Positions 46,878-58,720 are shown, counted from the stretch's first letter. The stretch is DNA of 64,000 bases from Tubulanus polymorphus (GCF_964204645.1 NC_134028.1:18510153-18574152); one strand, 5' to 3'. A program made the numbers and translations. The notes: generated from the sequence alone by a model not told the origin.

Positions 46878-48161
46878 TTGAAAGACACATCAGGCATTAA
46901 ATCAGTGGATGATAGTGAATCTTTCCATTTTAATGTTCGTGTCGGTCCTGGACATGAAAGGCAGAGTGATGACAGCCTTCTTGTCGTTAGTGGGGCTACA
47001 TCACACATTCTCAATGACAGATCAAAATTTGTTAAGTTTGATCCAACGTTTGATCCATCCAGGTATTTCATTGAGCTTGCAGATGGTAGCAGGACAAATG
47101 AACTGGCAAAGAATAAAGGTGATGCGGAAGTATGTATGATTGACAGTTTGGGGATTCCCCGCAAATTTGTAATGAAGAATGCATTATTTGTACTGTCATT
47201 CCCGGATATATTCTCTGTTCGTGCAGCTACAGAGCAGAGTGGATGTACTGTCTCGTTCAAACCCGATTCATCGGAAATAATCACTCGTGATGGAATAAAG
47301 TTTGACGTTGAAAAACATGGAACACTTTATCATGTGAATAACATGATGTCAACATTCAATGATACGAACACACTAAAGGAATGGCATGCGATATTAGGAC
47401 ACTGTTACGTCGAGGATATTGTGAAACAAGAGTCAGTCACCAAAAGAATAAAAATAAAAGGAGATAAATCGGATTTTCAATGTGAGCCTTGCGTTATGGG
47501 AAAAATGGCACAATATATAAACGGAACTCCGGACAAACGTGCAACTCGTGCATTTCAATTTGTGCATTGCGACCTTTCGAAAGTGGAACCAGCATCAAAA
47601 GAAGGTCACCAATATGCTTTGTGCTTCATTGACGATTATTCAGGGACATTAATGACTTACTTTTTGAAAGAGAAAAGTGATGCAGTTGAAGGATAAAAAC
47701 GTTTTCTGGCGGACAGCGCTTTGTAAGGAAAAGTCACAAGTCTAAGAAGTGACGGTGGTGGTGAGTTCATTTCTGAACACTTTTTTAGGGTTTTGGTAGA
47801 AAACCATATCAAATTTGAGAAGAGTGCACCTTACTCTCCCCACCGAAATGGCACGGTAGAGAGAAGTTGGAGGTCCCTTTTCGAAATGGCAAGGTGCATG
47901 TCTCTCGAGTCTCAAGTTCCTAAGTATTACTGGACATATGCAGTAATGGCAACAGCATACATTCGGAAAAGGTGTTTTAACCGTAGGCTTGGTATGACCC
48001 CTTATGAGGCAATTCTAGGTAAACAGCCCGATATAAGTCATATGCATCCTTTTGGTTTGAAGTGTTATGCCTACATCAATATCAAGAAAAAGTTAGATGC
48101 AAGGGCTGAGCAGGGTATTTCCCTTGGTTATGACAGGCACAGTCCTGCATATCTTGTGTAA
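46878..48161 (+). pseudogene. Copia protease and integrase
   Basis: Protease active site reads LVVSGATSH where the family has DSGATSH, so the catalytic Asp is replaced by Val (GTT). Pre-integrase zinc motif EWHAILGHCY...CEPC. Integrase core FVHCDLSKVE (first Asp), FIDDYSG, then after a stop at 47694 and a frameshift SDGGGEF (second Asp) and SPHRNGTVERSW (Glu), ending with a stop at 48159. Inactive. Confidence 0.88.
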
Positions 48162-48261
48162 ATTAAAGAAAAAAATGTTGTAAGGGCAGTCAGATGTGTA
48201 AAATTTACTGACAAACCAGTAGTTGATTTTATTGCCAATGATTCTGAAGAGTTAATACCTG

Positions 48262-48330
48262 ACACCCCAGGATTCGAACCCCGAACCTCGAAAAGAGGAA
48301 GGAGACGAGAGGCGCTACCCACCTAGGGAA
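48262..48330 (-). other. tRNA-like (SINE-head) segment inside Copia pol
   Basis: On the minus strand ggtgggtagcgcctc resembles an A box and GGGGTTCGAATCC is a perfect B box 35-40 bases later, between integrase and RT. Copia coding (PTYLKDYE) resumes just after it. A short SINE head insertion is likely, chance similarity possible. Confidence 0.4.
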
Positions 48331-48408
48331 CATAAAAAGCCAACCTACCTTAAAGATTATGAAACAAATGATGATAAAGCAAATTGTAGTGTAGATTATA
48401 CGTATAAG

Positions 48409-49941
48409 GTGTTGTATCATGTACCCTCAAATTATGAAGAAGCAATGTCCTGTAGTGATTCGAACCTTTGGCAAAAGGTTATGGACGAGGAAATGGATTC
48501 TCTCAAAGAGAGCAATACTTTTACATTGACAGCCTTACCCCCAGGTAGAACTCCAGTGGGGGGTAAATGGATTTATGCTATTAATGAAATACCACAAGGA
48601 GTTAAGAGATACAAGGCTAGGTATGTAGCGAAAGGGTACAGCCAAATAAAAGGCATAGATTTTGAAGAAACCTTTTCACCTATGGCAAAACTAACATCAT
48701 TACGGGCATTAATGCAAATTGCTGTACAGTATGATATTGTTTTTCATCAGATGGATGTGAAGATGGCATTTTTAAATGCACCTATAGATGTAGAGATTCA
48801 TGGTTATTTTGTTGATTCAGATACAGGTGAAACTCTTGTTTGTAAGCTGAATAAATCTATTTATAGATTAAAACAGTCCGGTAGAAACTGGAACAGTGTT
48901 TTACATGCATATCTTGTTGACAGTAGCTTTCTTCAGAGCAAGGTTGATCCGTGTATATACATAAAACATGTCAAAAATGATGTAATTGTGATCCTAGTAT
49001 GGGTTGATGATTTACTTATAGGGTCTACTAAAGAACCCTTATGCTCTGATGAGAAAGAAGGTCTTAAAAGAAGGTTCAAAATAAAGACTTAGGTTTATTG
49101 AATTATTTCCTAGGTATGGAATTTGTACAAAATGATAATGAGATTACAATGTCTCAGAAGCAATATGTATCAAAGTTGATTGAAAAATTTGGGATGTCGG
49201 ATTCAAAACCTAGAAGTACCCCAAGTGAGTCAAAGTTTATATCTGTCTCAGATAAAGAGGTTGATGAAACATTGTATCGTGAAATTGTTGGAAGCTTAGT
49301 ATATGTTATGATATGTACTAGACCAGATATCAGTTGGACCATAACAAAATTGTCACAGTTCTTGTCAAAACCAACACATGATAATTTTGTAGCAGCTAAG
49401 CATGTACTTAAATTTCTCAAAGGTACAATCGATTATGCTTAGAAGTTTAAGAAATGTGAAGATGGTTTACAAATAGTGGGCTATAGGCGATGCTGACTGG
49501 GCATCGTCGTTAGAAGACAGACGAAGCAAAACAGGATATTGTTTTGGTCTTAGTCAGACAGGCCCTCTTATTTCATGGAAATCACGTAAACAGCCTACTA
49601 CAGCATTATCTTCATGTGAAGCCGAATATATGGCTATAGCAGCGGCTGTTCAAGAAAGTTTGTATTTGATTCAGCTCATGAAAAGCTTTGATTATAAATG
49701 TAATTATGATTCATGTACTGTTTATGAAGACAACCAGGGTACAATAGCATTGTGTAAAAATCCTGTAGATCATAAGCGATCTAAGCATATTGACATTAGG
49801 TACCACTTTATTCGTGAAAAGTTGGCCAGTGGAGAAGTTGATATAGTATATTGTCCCACGGATTGTATGGTTGCAGATATACTTACAAAGCCAGCTACAA
49901 AGTGTAAATTGAGCAAGTTTAAAAACTTCACGTTCGGGTAA
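48409..49941 (+). pseudogene. Copia RT and RNase H
   Basis: RT: NYEEAMSCSDSNLWQKVMDEE, GKWIYAINE, KARYVAKGYSQIKGIDF, ETFSPMAKLTSLRALM, QMDVKMAFLNAPI, WVDDLLIGS (catalytic VDD). A one-base frameshift occurs near 49090 just before GLLNYFLGMEF, and another near 49440. RNase H: CEAEYMAIAAAVQE, VYEDNQGTIALCKN, KHIDIRYHFIREK and ADILTKP. Ends at 49939, 150 bases before the 3' LTR. Confidence 0.92.
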
Positions 49942-50087
49942 ATCCTATTAAGTATCGTTTACTATCCAGTGTATGTTTTTCTAGAATCAGCTGATAATAT
50001 CGCAGTGTTTTGAAATTTTTTCAGTGTGTCAATGTTATTTGTATATAGCCTATGTTATTATTGAAAGAAGATAAGATCAAGTGGGGG

Positions 50088-50389
50088 TGTTAGAATTTAT
50101 TTAATTATATTGCTATTGTGATCTAACTTCTTTCATGTCTCTGTATCTAGCTGCCACCTGTTGGTAATTATGTGAACTTGTCAGACTATCCTTAATATAC
50201 TGACATTACTATATATGGTATTGCAGCACGTCACTGCACCATAATGAATATTCATGAGATGATGATATTTCTGTATTTGGAGAAATAAAGATTAGTTCTT
50301 TTTGAACATCCTTGTTGCTGTTGTGTCTCTGGTTTTGGTCTATCCACCATCAAGATCCACCATGGACGCCTCGCAAGGAAGGTTTAACA
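50088..50389 (+). repeat. Copia 3' LTR
   Basis: 302 bp, preceded by aagtggggg. Differs from the 5' LTR by scattered substitutions and a short deletion. Confidence 0.93.
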
Positions 50390-50650
50390 GGAGATGCTGA
50401 TGGCGATGTACAGTAAGTTTACTTATAGAATACCATTACAGGAAGGAACGGACATGGTTCAATTTTGATACACTGTTATTATTTTCAGTCGACATCGCTG
50501 AAAAGAAAAACTTGTTAGACGCCGAAGAAAGATGGATCAGATTCAACAAAGTTTTTAAGTTATACTAACAGTCACTTTTCAATGTAGCAACTTACTGTAT
50601 GAGATACATTGCAAAACGAACATATTTCAGTATGCGGACGTGTGAATGCA

Positions 50651-53393
50651 ATGAAAAATTCCGGCGATTTAATCGGTATGGCAGTTGAATTGTTTTGAGT
50701 TCATTTGCCTTTAAACTCGTTCTATTTGAACTCGTTCTAGCTTTATGTTTTGTTCTACTTGGAAGTTAGTGCTTGTTCAATTGTTTTTCTCTTTGTGAAT
50801 TATCCACTCATGTTCCACTGTAGAAATCGACGAAGAGTACTTTTTTAATTTTTCACGAGAGGCACCAATAAACACGGAATCGACGCCGATGAAAATACGC
50901 AAAACGACATCCAAAACGAAAGGCAAAAAACGCAAGGGCAAAGTAAGTATTAGCCTAATTATTTGATCTTCTATTGTGAAAAATCTTTTGAAAACGCTAC
51001 TTTTCTTCAGCGCAAGCAACACGCCTGCCCGGTTTGTTCAAAAATGATAACGCAAATGCCGGAGCATTTGCGAAATAAACATGAATGGAGCAGGGAAAAT
51101 ACACGCAACTGGCAACGTTTAGAAGGCTCGTCAGGAATGGCCCCTCGTTCCAATCTGCGCGGAAAATATCGGCAGTTAAAACAGTGCGCGCAGTGTCGGT
51201 TGTTTTTGTTGGCTGGGCGAGCATATCCGGTGCATGCCAGGTCAGTGATAGAAAGTTTTGACGATCTTTGCAAGTGCATTTAGGCGATGAAATGAAATGT
51301 TTTTCTCTTTTTTGCTTAGTCGACCCTGATGACAATAAATCGACAAAGGAACCGAAAAATGACGTCGACAAAAAGCATGATTCAGATCCGCTGCCGACGG
51401 ATTCAGATTCCGATCCTGTTTCATCTGTGAATGTTAGCTACAGCAGCGGCGGCGGCGGCAGCAGCAGACTAGCGAATCGGATGAAGTTCCCGTTGTGCTG
51501 TTGGAAAGTAAGTCCCTACTTATTTTTTCTCATATTTTGTGTGAGCTGCATTAGGTGTTCGTTGTTTTCCTTGCAGAGTTTCAGGGAGACTATCGCGAAT
51601 GGCTGAAGCAAGTTTCAACAGACGAGAAACCGGTCACTGGATATATTCGAGACTCTATGAATTATCTTAAGTTTGCTAAAGGCAAAGTGAATGCAAACAG
51701 CGCATCCTTGTGGATTTCACAAGAAATGGAAACGAAACAGCCGGGAAAGATTCGGAGTTATATGTACACACTTCGAAAGAAACTTATAGAATTTATGTGA
51801 GATCTGAGTATTATTACAATATCAACATTAACAATGTTTCAACTGAACACATTGATGATTGTGACTTTTAGTTTGGACTAGAAGATTGCGGCTGCTCCGA
51901 AGAAATCCTAACCAGATTAGAACGTCGGCTGGTTAGGTTGGCGGAGGTCAATGAACAGGTCCACAAAGAACGATTCCATGAGGTCCATGAACTCCAGAAA
52001 GGTGGGTATTATTATTTGTAACCCTTTTGCACAAATATCGACATCTGTTTATATTCTGTTTTCATGAAGCGCGACTCCTGAAACTAATGATATAAAGCAG
52101 ATTTTGAGTTCTGACATGTCCATCGAAGCTGTTCAACTCCTCAAGAACCCTCATGTAGATTTTACCCCGGAAGGTTTTCGCTTAGTGCGAAACTTTCTGC
52201 TCTTTGTCGTCACAGCTCTGGGTGCGAACCGACCCTCGCTGACAATAGGGATCACCCTGAACCATTTATTGCAGGCGAAACACGACGATAAGCGTGATCT
52301 GTACAGCATCAATGTATTTTGAACTATTTATTCATTGAAGAGAGTTCCAAAAATACATGTAAAACTTTTTCAGGTTGTCAGACACAAAACAACTGCTACA
52401 TACGGGGCCGAATTCATCCATCTAGAAGGAACACCGTATCGCATGCTACTTCTATTTGCCAAGTGCCTCTATGAAAGAACCGCTGATAAAACAATGTGCC
52501 GCACAAACAAGGGAGTGGAACTCAACGCCACATATCTCAACAAGTAAGATAAATATACATTTTATTAACAAATTCAATGGAAAATATTTAATGTTTTCTT
52601 TTCTTAGACCGTTAGCCAGCTACCTCAGTTGCACCATCGAAAAAAAAAGCATTACGCCTACTTCAATACGTAAGAGTATCATGACAGCTATGTGCAATAC
52701 TGACGGTGCTACGCGAACCAAGCTAAGTCGATATATGTTACATCGCCCTCAAACCGCAGAAAGATTCTACAACCTGGAGGAGGGACATCTACACACAATG
52801 GACGTTGCGCGTGATTTAAGGAGAACATTTGGAGTATGTATATCGACTCAATACAACTTGCATTTAAAGGTTCCGGCAAGCATGACATTTCACTTTTTTC
52901 TGTAGTTGGACTGTGGCGTTTTGGAAACGTAACGAAGAGGCAGCGCCATGGAATCGGCGGGCAAAGCCTCCAGCGAGCCCGCAGCGGTAAGTGACTTCTC
53001 ATTCGATCAATGACAGCTTTCTATTCACAGCAGCTGCTTCAATCGTCAATGTTTATCCTCTTTTTCAGACGGTTACGAACGAAGAAAAGTGTCTGACAGA
53101 ATCAAAGGGCGATGAACCAAACCAATCAAGCTCGAGCGAAGAAACAGAATTGGACAAGGGAGCATTATATTTGCCATCCCCCCGAAGAAAAAAACAAGGG
53201 TAAGTGTGTCGCACAGGAGGTGTTATCATTGATGAAATGGAAAATCATACTCATTCAACTTCTTTTTCAGTCAGGGCCAGTAAAGCGACAAAAATAAACT
53301 GCAATTGAGCAGAGAGTGATTCGCCGCACATTCCACGAATATCGTTCGACAGAAGAAATCAGGGCTGTTACAAAAAAAGAATGGTTTGATTAA
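50651..53393 (+). pseudogene. Crypton-like tyrosine recombinase, about 12 exons
   Basis: Exons: 50651-50675 (ATG), 50824-50942, 51011-51240, 51320-51507, 51577-51796, 51872-52001, 52101-52313, 52374-52543, 52608-52833, 52906-52986, 53069-53199, 53271-53393. N-terminal part basic, then a C2H2-like finger CPVCSKMITQMPEHLRNKH and CAQC. Core-binding region GDYREWLKQVS to GKIRSYMYTL. Catalytic region: Arg in GANRPSLTIG, Lys in VVRHKTTATYG, Arg in PTSIRKSIMTA, His in MLHRPQTAERFY and the Tyr nucleophile at its end, all in order. C-terminus RVIRRTFHEYRSTEEIRA is Myb-like. Exon joins from 52101 to 52833 are in phase; earlier joins (51240/51320, 51796/51872, 52001/52101) are off by one, there is a frame break in a GGC/AGC run at 51450-51470, and stops at 52930 and 53295. 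Decayed but recent. Confidence 0.72.
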
Positions 53394-53629
53394 TAAAATT
53401 GTTGCCAAATATCTAAATGGGGTTGAAAAAATGCGCCAATTTCTGAGAAATCTTTGAAATTTTTGTACATGGACATGAAATAAACATGATTTTGCTGATT
53501 TGAAAAGAATATTTTTTGTTTGTCATAAACTTTGAGTCACACTACCAGTTTCTGCTTTCAATGACTAGGATCCTTCTCACTGTGGAATCGTAACAGTAGG
53601 CAGCATTAAAAAGCTTAATTCTTCTTAAT

Positions 53630-54488
53630 TCGAACCCAAATCTCTAGGGTTAGTGCTGTCTTCTAACCCGGTTGGCCTTGGTGCACGGTTGACTTAAATG
53701 AATATCGGGATTCGAACCCTAATCTCTAGGGTTAGTGCTGTCTTCTAACCGCTTGGCCTTGGAGCACGGTTGACTTGACCGTTTTTCCAGCGTAGTTCTT
53801 AGACGATCGTGACAACGTTTTGAAAGCAGTAGCTTCTAGCTACTAGGGTATTGAGCACCAAATAGCTCTCACTTATCCTACGCCCATACCCCCAGTGTCA
53901 CCTAGAAATGGTGTTAAATACCCCTCAAAAGTGAACCGAGACGTTAGAGCTGTCTTCTAACCCTTGGCCTTGGTGCACGGTTAATTTCGGGATTCGAACC
54001 CACATATCTAGGGTTAACTCTGTATTCTAACGAGTTGGCCTTGGGGCACGGTTGACTTTGTCATTTTTCACCGAGTTCTTCGCTGGCAAGAAATCGGTTT
54101 TAATACCCCCTTAAGTGATCAGGCGTTAGGGCTAAGCACGCGTAAGAGTCATTGGTCTTGGCGCATAGTTGACTTTGTCGTTTTTCGAAGAGTTCTCCGA
54201 CGCCGAAGGTAGGTTTTCAAAGTCCGCCCTTAAGGAAACTAGAGTCTCGAGCACCAAATTACTATTACCTACCCGAAGCAGGCACCCCGACTATAGGCCG
54301 GAAACATATGGTTACGGTAGAAAGCCTAGAAATCGTTTTAAATACCCCTTGAAAGTGGACCAGAAACGTTTAGGGTTAGAGCTGTCTTCTAACCCTAAAC
54401 CTTGGTGCACAGATTTCTTTCGAAGGTTTTCGAGGGACCGAGCTTAAGCTTTATGGGTTTAGACTACCGAAACGTTATCGTTTACCGA
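53630..54488 (-). repeat. tRNA-like satellite array, left part
   Basis: Several tandem, diverged units contain on the minus strand ggccaagcggttagaagaca (A-box-like) and GGGTTCGAATCCC (B box), for example 53632-53692, 53703-53768 and 53986-54047; further units (54120-54180, 54370-54415) keep only tcttctaacc...ccttggtgca. Spacing is irregular. They look like amplified tRNA-derived heads, not functional tRNAs. The BEL element interrupts the array at 54488. Confidence 0.6.
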
Positions 54489-54923
54489 TGTTCGAGGTTA
54501 TATAAGCTGTAGATTTGTATCGAGTATTGTACTGTGTTTGTGTGACTGAGAATCTATTATAATGTCACTTTGTAGGGTCTATGTAGAGTTCAGCTCAGTT
54601 TAGTATAAACATTCCTTCTCAACCAATCATGTTAACTGTTGAATTTTGAGATTATCTAAACCTCAGAAATGCTTAACACATTTTGTACTGAGATTTTATC
54701 ATGTGAGGACCTTCAGTTCAGAGTGCAAAATATTACGGTATGTTCAAACTAAAATTGATTTCCATTGTTTATTTGAATCTGAATTTACTATAAGTGTTAT
54801 ATTTGAAGTCTAAAATTGTATAATTATTATGTTACAGTTAATCGTCAAAATCGTCATCGAAATAAAGAAGTAATTAAAGCAAGGACGCATCAATGTATAT
54901 TTTGGTGAAGAAAGGCCCTTACA
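54489..54923 (+). repeat. BEL 5' LTR
   Basis: Same ends as 61122-61558; carries 10 extra bases (aaggccc region) near its 3' end. Confidence 0.9.
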
Positions 54924-54939
54924 TTTATTAACGTAATAT

Positions 54940-56579
54940 GGCATCGAAAGAAGATTGGCTTGGAACGGAAAGTCAAAATACCAGCACACGAGGTAAAACG
55001 TACACAGAAGTTGGACTTAGTTATCCAAAAGAAGTTAAAAGAAGTTAATCCATTATCAAGATCGCTGCAAAGAAATCATGATGCTTTGCAAAGTTTGGTA
55101 TCTGGAGAAAGCAGTAATTATTCTAAAGCCCAGACTTCATATTGTTTATGGGCTAATGAGTATGACCTCTATCTCAGAACGAAAGAACAGTACTGCAGTC
55201 TGCTCACGAAAGAAGAAAAACGCGATTACTCAATGGAAACCATGGAATGTGATAAAAAATTACGGCAGATGAAATCGTCAGTTGAACATGATTTGGTTGA
55301 AATGTCGTCGGAGGCTATGCTAATGAGGCCTCAGGACTCTGCATCGCAGCGGTGCCAGTCTCACTCAGCGACATCACGATCAACTCATCGTTCATCAATA
55401 AGTATAATGTCAGCTAAGTTAAAAGAAGAACAAAGAAAAGCTGAATTAAGTGTTCTTTTGAATAGTATGAAGAAGAAGCAAGACCTTCGAAGGAAGCAGC
55501 TCGAATTTCGACAATTAGAAGAGACACTAGATTGCGAGACTCAGATGGAGATTTCTGAGGCAAAAGGTCCAGCTAATGATATGATAGACGGGATATCAGA
55601 ATGCGAATCATCAACTAAAAAAGAGAAAACTTTGCAGGTTGTTAATTTCCCTGTGGATCCACCGCCGCTGAATCCACAGGTACCAGAATTCATTCCATAT
55701 CAGCCTCTGCGTCAGCCTCCAGTTACCAGCCATGATTCTTCTACTGCTGAACTCGAGACCATCGTCAAGCATATCAAAAGACCAGCGATAGAAATTAGGA
55801 AATTTGACGGGAATCTTTTGGAATTTCAAAAATTCAAACGGCAATTCTTATCCGGTATTGTTGCGAACACAGATCGCGACTACGAACGCTTGAATTACTT
55901 TGATCAGTACACAACAGGAGCAGCCAACAAGATAGTTTCTGGCTTGAGTTACTTGGAGCCATCCCGAGCATACGAGGTGGCATTACTTGAGTTTGAAGAA
56001 AGATATGGTGGGCCTAAAATTATTGCGAACGCTTTCATCAATAAAGCTGTCAACTGGCCCAATATAAAATATGACAACTGCAAGGGTCTTGATGAATTCT
56101 CGTTGTTTCTGATGGAGGTTCATAATGCGGTAAAATACATCCAAGCTCTGAAACTATTAGACTATCCTGAAAATCTTCGTAAACTGATCTGTAAATTACC
56201 GCAAAATTTACAAGAAAGGTGGCGCTCTGTTGTGCAATCTACAAAATCAACTGGTAATGCAGTTTCATTAACGACGCTGGTAGACTTCGTTCGAATAGAA
56301 TCGAAGAAAGTGAACGACCCTACCTTTGGGCGAGATATGATGCGTTTTTATGATGAAAGAAATACGTTGAAGCCCCAGAGAGCCGCAAGAAGAGGCTTCA
56401 CCGCGGCTATTGTTTCTAGCAGCTGTAGAGAACATTGTGTCTACTGTAAAAATGATCATATGACAAAAGACTGCAAATCAATGATGAAAATCCCATATAG
56501 AGACAGAGTGGAAATACTTTTGAAGAATGGTTTGTGTTGGGGTTGCCTAAAAACCGGGCACCAACTCTATCTGTCATGA
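54940..56579 (+). CDS. BEL gag
   Basis: Open frame of about 540 codons; the true start may be the ATG at 54938 in another frame or an internal one, since the frame's first codon at 54960 is TTG. Coiled-coil-rich N-terminus with Gln/Lys/Glu (KLKEEQRKAELSVLLNSMKK), Pro-rich hinge (VPEFIPYQPLRQPP), then the DUF1759-type gag core (IRKFDGNLLEFQKFKRQF, ALLEFEERYGGPKIIANAF) and zinc knuckles HCVYCKNDHMTKDCKS and LCWGCLKTGHQ. Terminates at TGA 56577-56579, where pol would be expected to continue. Confidence 0.85.
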
Positions 56580-57467
56580 TAAATTGTTATGCCAGATACG
56601 TAAACGACTCCACCCAACAGTCATGATGAGAACCGGAGTTTCCTGCGTAATCGTGAGCAATCTGACCAATCAAAATTGTCTACAGATGCAATGCTGTAAA
56701 TAGCTCAGAAAATGATAATGGAACCTGGAGGAAAGATTACTCATCAGCTACTAAAGCTAAAGACCGGTTTGGTTTCTGTACTATGGCAGTAATACCTGTG
56801 AGAGTAAGATTGAAAGGAACATGTAACGATGTACTGACATATGCATCTCTAGATCCTGGGAGCAGTGTGTCCTTTTGAGTCTCTGATGACAAGGCTCAAA
56901 GTTAGTGGCAAAAGGGTTAAATTAGATCTTCAAACTATGAACCAATCTGGCCCGATAGATACGCAAATGTTGAATGGTCTAGAGATTACGAGTATGGATG
57001 AGAGTAGTCCAGTTTCATTACCAGTTGTGTACTCAACCGAATCGATGCCTATAACAAAATAGCTCATTCCAACTCAGAGTGACATAAGCAAATGGTCTCA
57101 GTTAAATGATGTAAAATTACCTCCAATGATGGATACAGATGTTGGACTTTTGTTGGGCAATGGAGTTCCTGATGCATACTCACCACTCGATGCCAGAACT
57201 GGGCCGAAAGGCACTCCGTATGCAGCGTTGACAAGATTTGGATGGGTTGTGTGGAGTTTAGTAAGACTCCAATGTGAAGAGAAAGCTACAGATAAAGTGA
57301 AACTGATGAATATGGTTATTTCCGACCGAGACGAACTTCAAAATTTGGATCGGTTAGTCTGTGGAGCTGTTAAATTGGACTTTCCCGAGTGTACGTCTGA
57401 AGAAAAACATCATTGGTCTGTTGAAGATAAAACATTCATGATGAAGATGGATGCATCTTTTATAAAC
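56580..57467 (+). pseudogene. BEL protease and connection to RT
   Basis: Retropepsin-like LTYASLDPGSSVSF around 56830-56870, where the family has a D-x-G-S/A active site (here DPGSS), followed by a stop, then MDTDVGLLLGNGVPDAY and YAALTRFGWVVW. Stops at 56578, 56868 and 57060. Confidence 0.8.
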
Positions 57468-58720
57468 TAGGGGTCCAGGGACACCATGCCCACTTGGGAA
57501 GTGGTTCCAAATGCTCAACAATCTAACAATTTCAATATTCAACGCCCCCCTGGTGACCATAAACAAAAACCAATGACCTTGAAACTCACCACAATCATAG
57601 AACATGTCAGCAGCTATGATTTTGTAATTGATTGTGATAACAAAATATGCCTCGTTACCAATTTAATATGGAAATACTAAATTACTGTATTATTCAACAC
57701 CCCCTGGTGACCATATTCAAAACCCAATGACCTTGAAACTCACCACAATCATAGAACATGTCATGAACTACAACTTTGCAATTGATCATGGTAACAAAAT
57801 ATGCCTAGGTACCAATATAATAAGTAAATACTGATGAATTCTACTATTCAACGCCCCCTGGTGACCACATAGAATAACTAATGCCCTAAAAACTCTCCAC
57901 AATAATAGATGATGTCATGAGCTACAACTTTCCAATTGATTGTGGTTACAAAATATGCATAGGTACGAATATAATATAGAAATGCTAAGATATTGTATTA
58001 TTCAACGCCCCCTGGTGGCCATATACAAAATCCAATGACCTTGAAACACTCAACAATCATAGAACACGTTATGAGCTACTACTTTCTAATTGATTGTGGT
58101 GACAAAATACGCTTAGGTATCAATATAATGTGGAAAAACTTTTTCCCACTTACGAATGAGTACTGGTGACACCAAGATGGCCGCCAATTGCGTCATAACT
58201 GGTTGATGAAAAATACCTGTATAAAACATCCCTTTCCAAAGAATACCCATCACAAATTGCAATGAGAAATGGCAAACTAGTAGGAAGCTACAGGACTCAG
58301 AAGTCGGGCCAAAATTAACATTTTTGGGCACTAAAAAGATTATAGGACAGCCATCTTGAGTCCGATCGGCCGAATTTTTGTTAAGCTGATGGGTCCTGGG
58401 GGGATTCACATATATCCGTAAGATCATGGTAATTGATCAAAGCATCTTCAAAATTTCCCTCAAAAAGTTCAAAAATGTGTAAAAAGTGCTGATTTTGGCG
58501 AACAACAATGGCTGCCAGTCGGCCATCTTGATTCTGACAGGGCCAGTTTTTGGGCTGAAGATGTGTCTAGGGTAGATACATGTGTAACCCAAATATCAAG
58601 ACATTACCTCTAAGCGTCTTCAAAACTTCCCAAAATAACTGGATTCCGTCTACGGACGGACGGACGGACGAAAAGTGAACGCAATAGCCCGCTGGGACTA
58701 AAGTTCCAAGTGGGCTAAAA
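57468..58720 (+). mobile_element. Nested repeat with four 155-bp tandem units and short TIR
   Basis: Splits BEL pol between MKMDASFI and DNDYQLPLPW. Ends carry GCCCACTTGG (57488-57497) and its complement (58706-58715). Interior: four tandem 150-155-bp units (about 57540-58140) and a tail with ggccatcttg, then gacggacggacggacg. The junction has TAAA on both sides, a possible short duplication. Related sequence is at 21730-22280, 12590-12750 and 5000-5070. Confidence 0.8.

Larger units (their letters stand above)
45778..50389 (+). mobile_element. Copia LTR retrotransposon, complete with TSD
   Basis: LTRs 45778-46090 (313 bp) and 50088-50389 (302 bp), TGTTAGAAT to GGTTTAACA; an 11-bp length difference lies near 46000/50300. 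TSD GGAGA at 45773-45777 and 50390-50394. Immediately after the left LTR is ggttatgggcccagg, the Copia-type primer site complementary to an internal half of initiator tRNA-Met. Polypurine tract aagtggggg at 50079-50087. Confidence 0.95.
45115..50568 (+). pseudogene. Small acidic/basic spliced gene interrupted by Copia
   Basis: Exon 45115-45176 (EADSDYDPFADEST), exon from about 45250 (SSDELEKSTPSKKLKL with Ser/Thr/Lys repeats encoded by gtcgactcc-like units), a damaged exon ending at the donor GAA|GTGAGT near 45616 (KFDGVATVTKSAWRYTDKSP), exon 45687-45777 plus 50395-50412 (VDTLKRLDQHLKSVHRTICPRVREM), and last exon 50489-50568 (DIAEKKNLLDAEERWIRF, stop TAA). The Copia sits inside the fourth exon. 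When one GGAGA copy is removed the exon is 109 nt and its phase matches the last exon. Frameshifts around 45377-45520 suggest a pseudogene. Function unknown; it probably belongs with the recombinase gene that follows. Confidence 0.55.

Noticed and set aside
53632-54047. Functional tRNA genes
   Set aside because: B boxes are good, but acceptor and T stems do not pair over full length and copies are tandem and diverged. tRNA-like repeats fit better.
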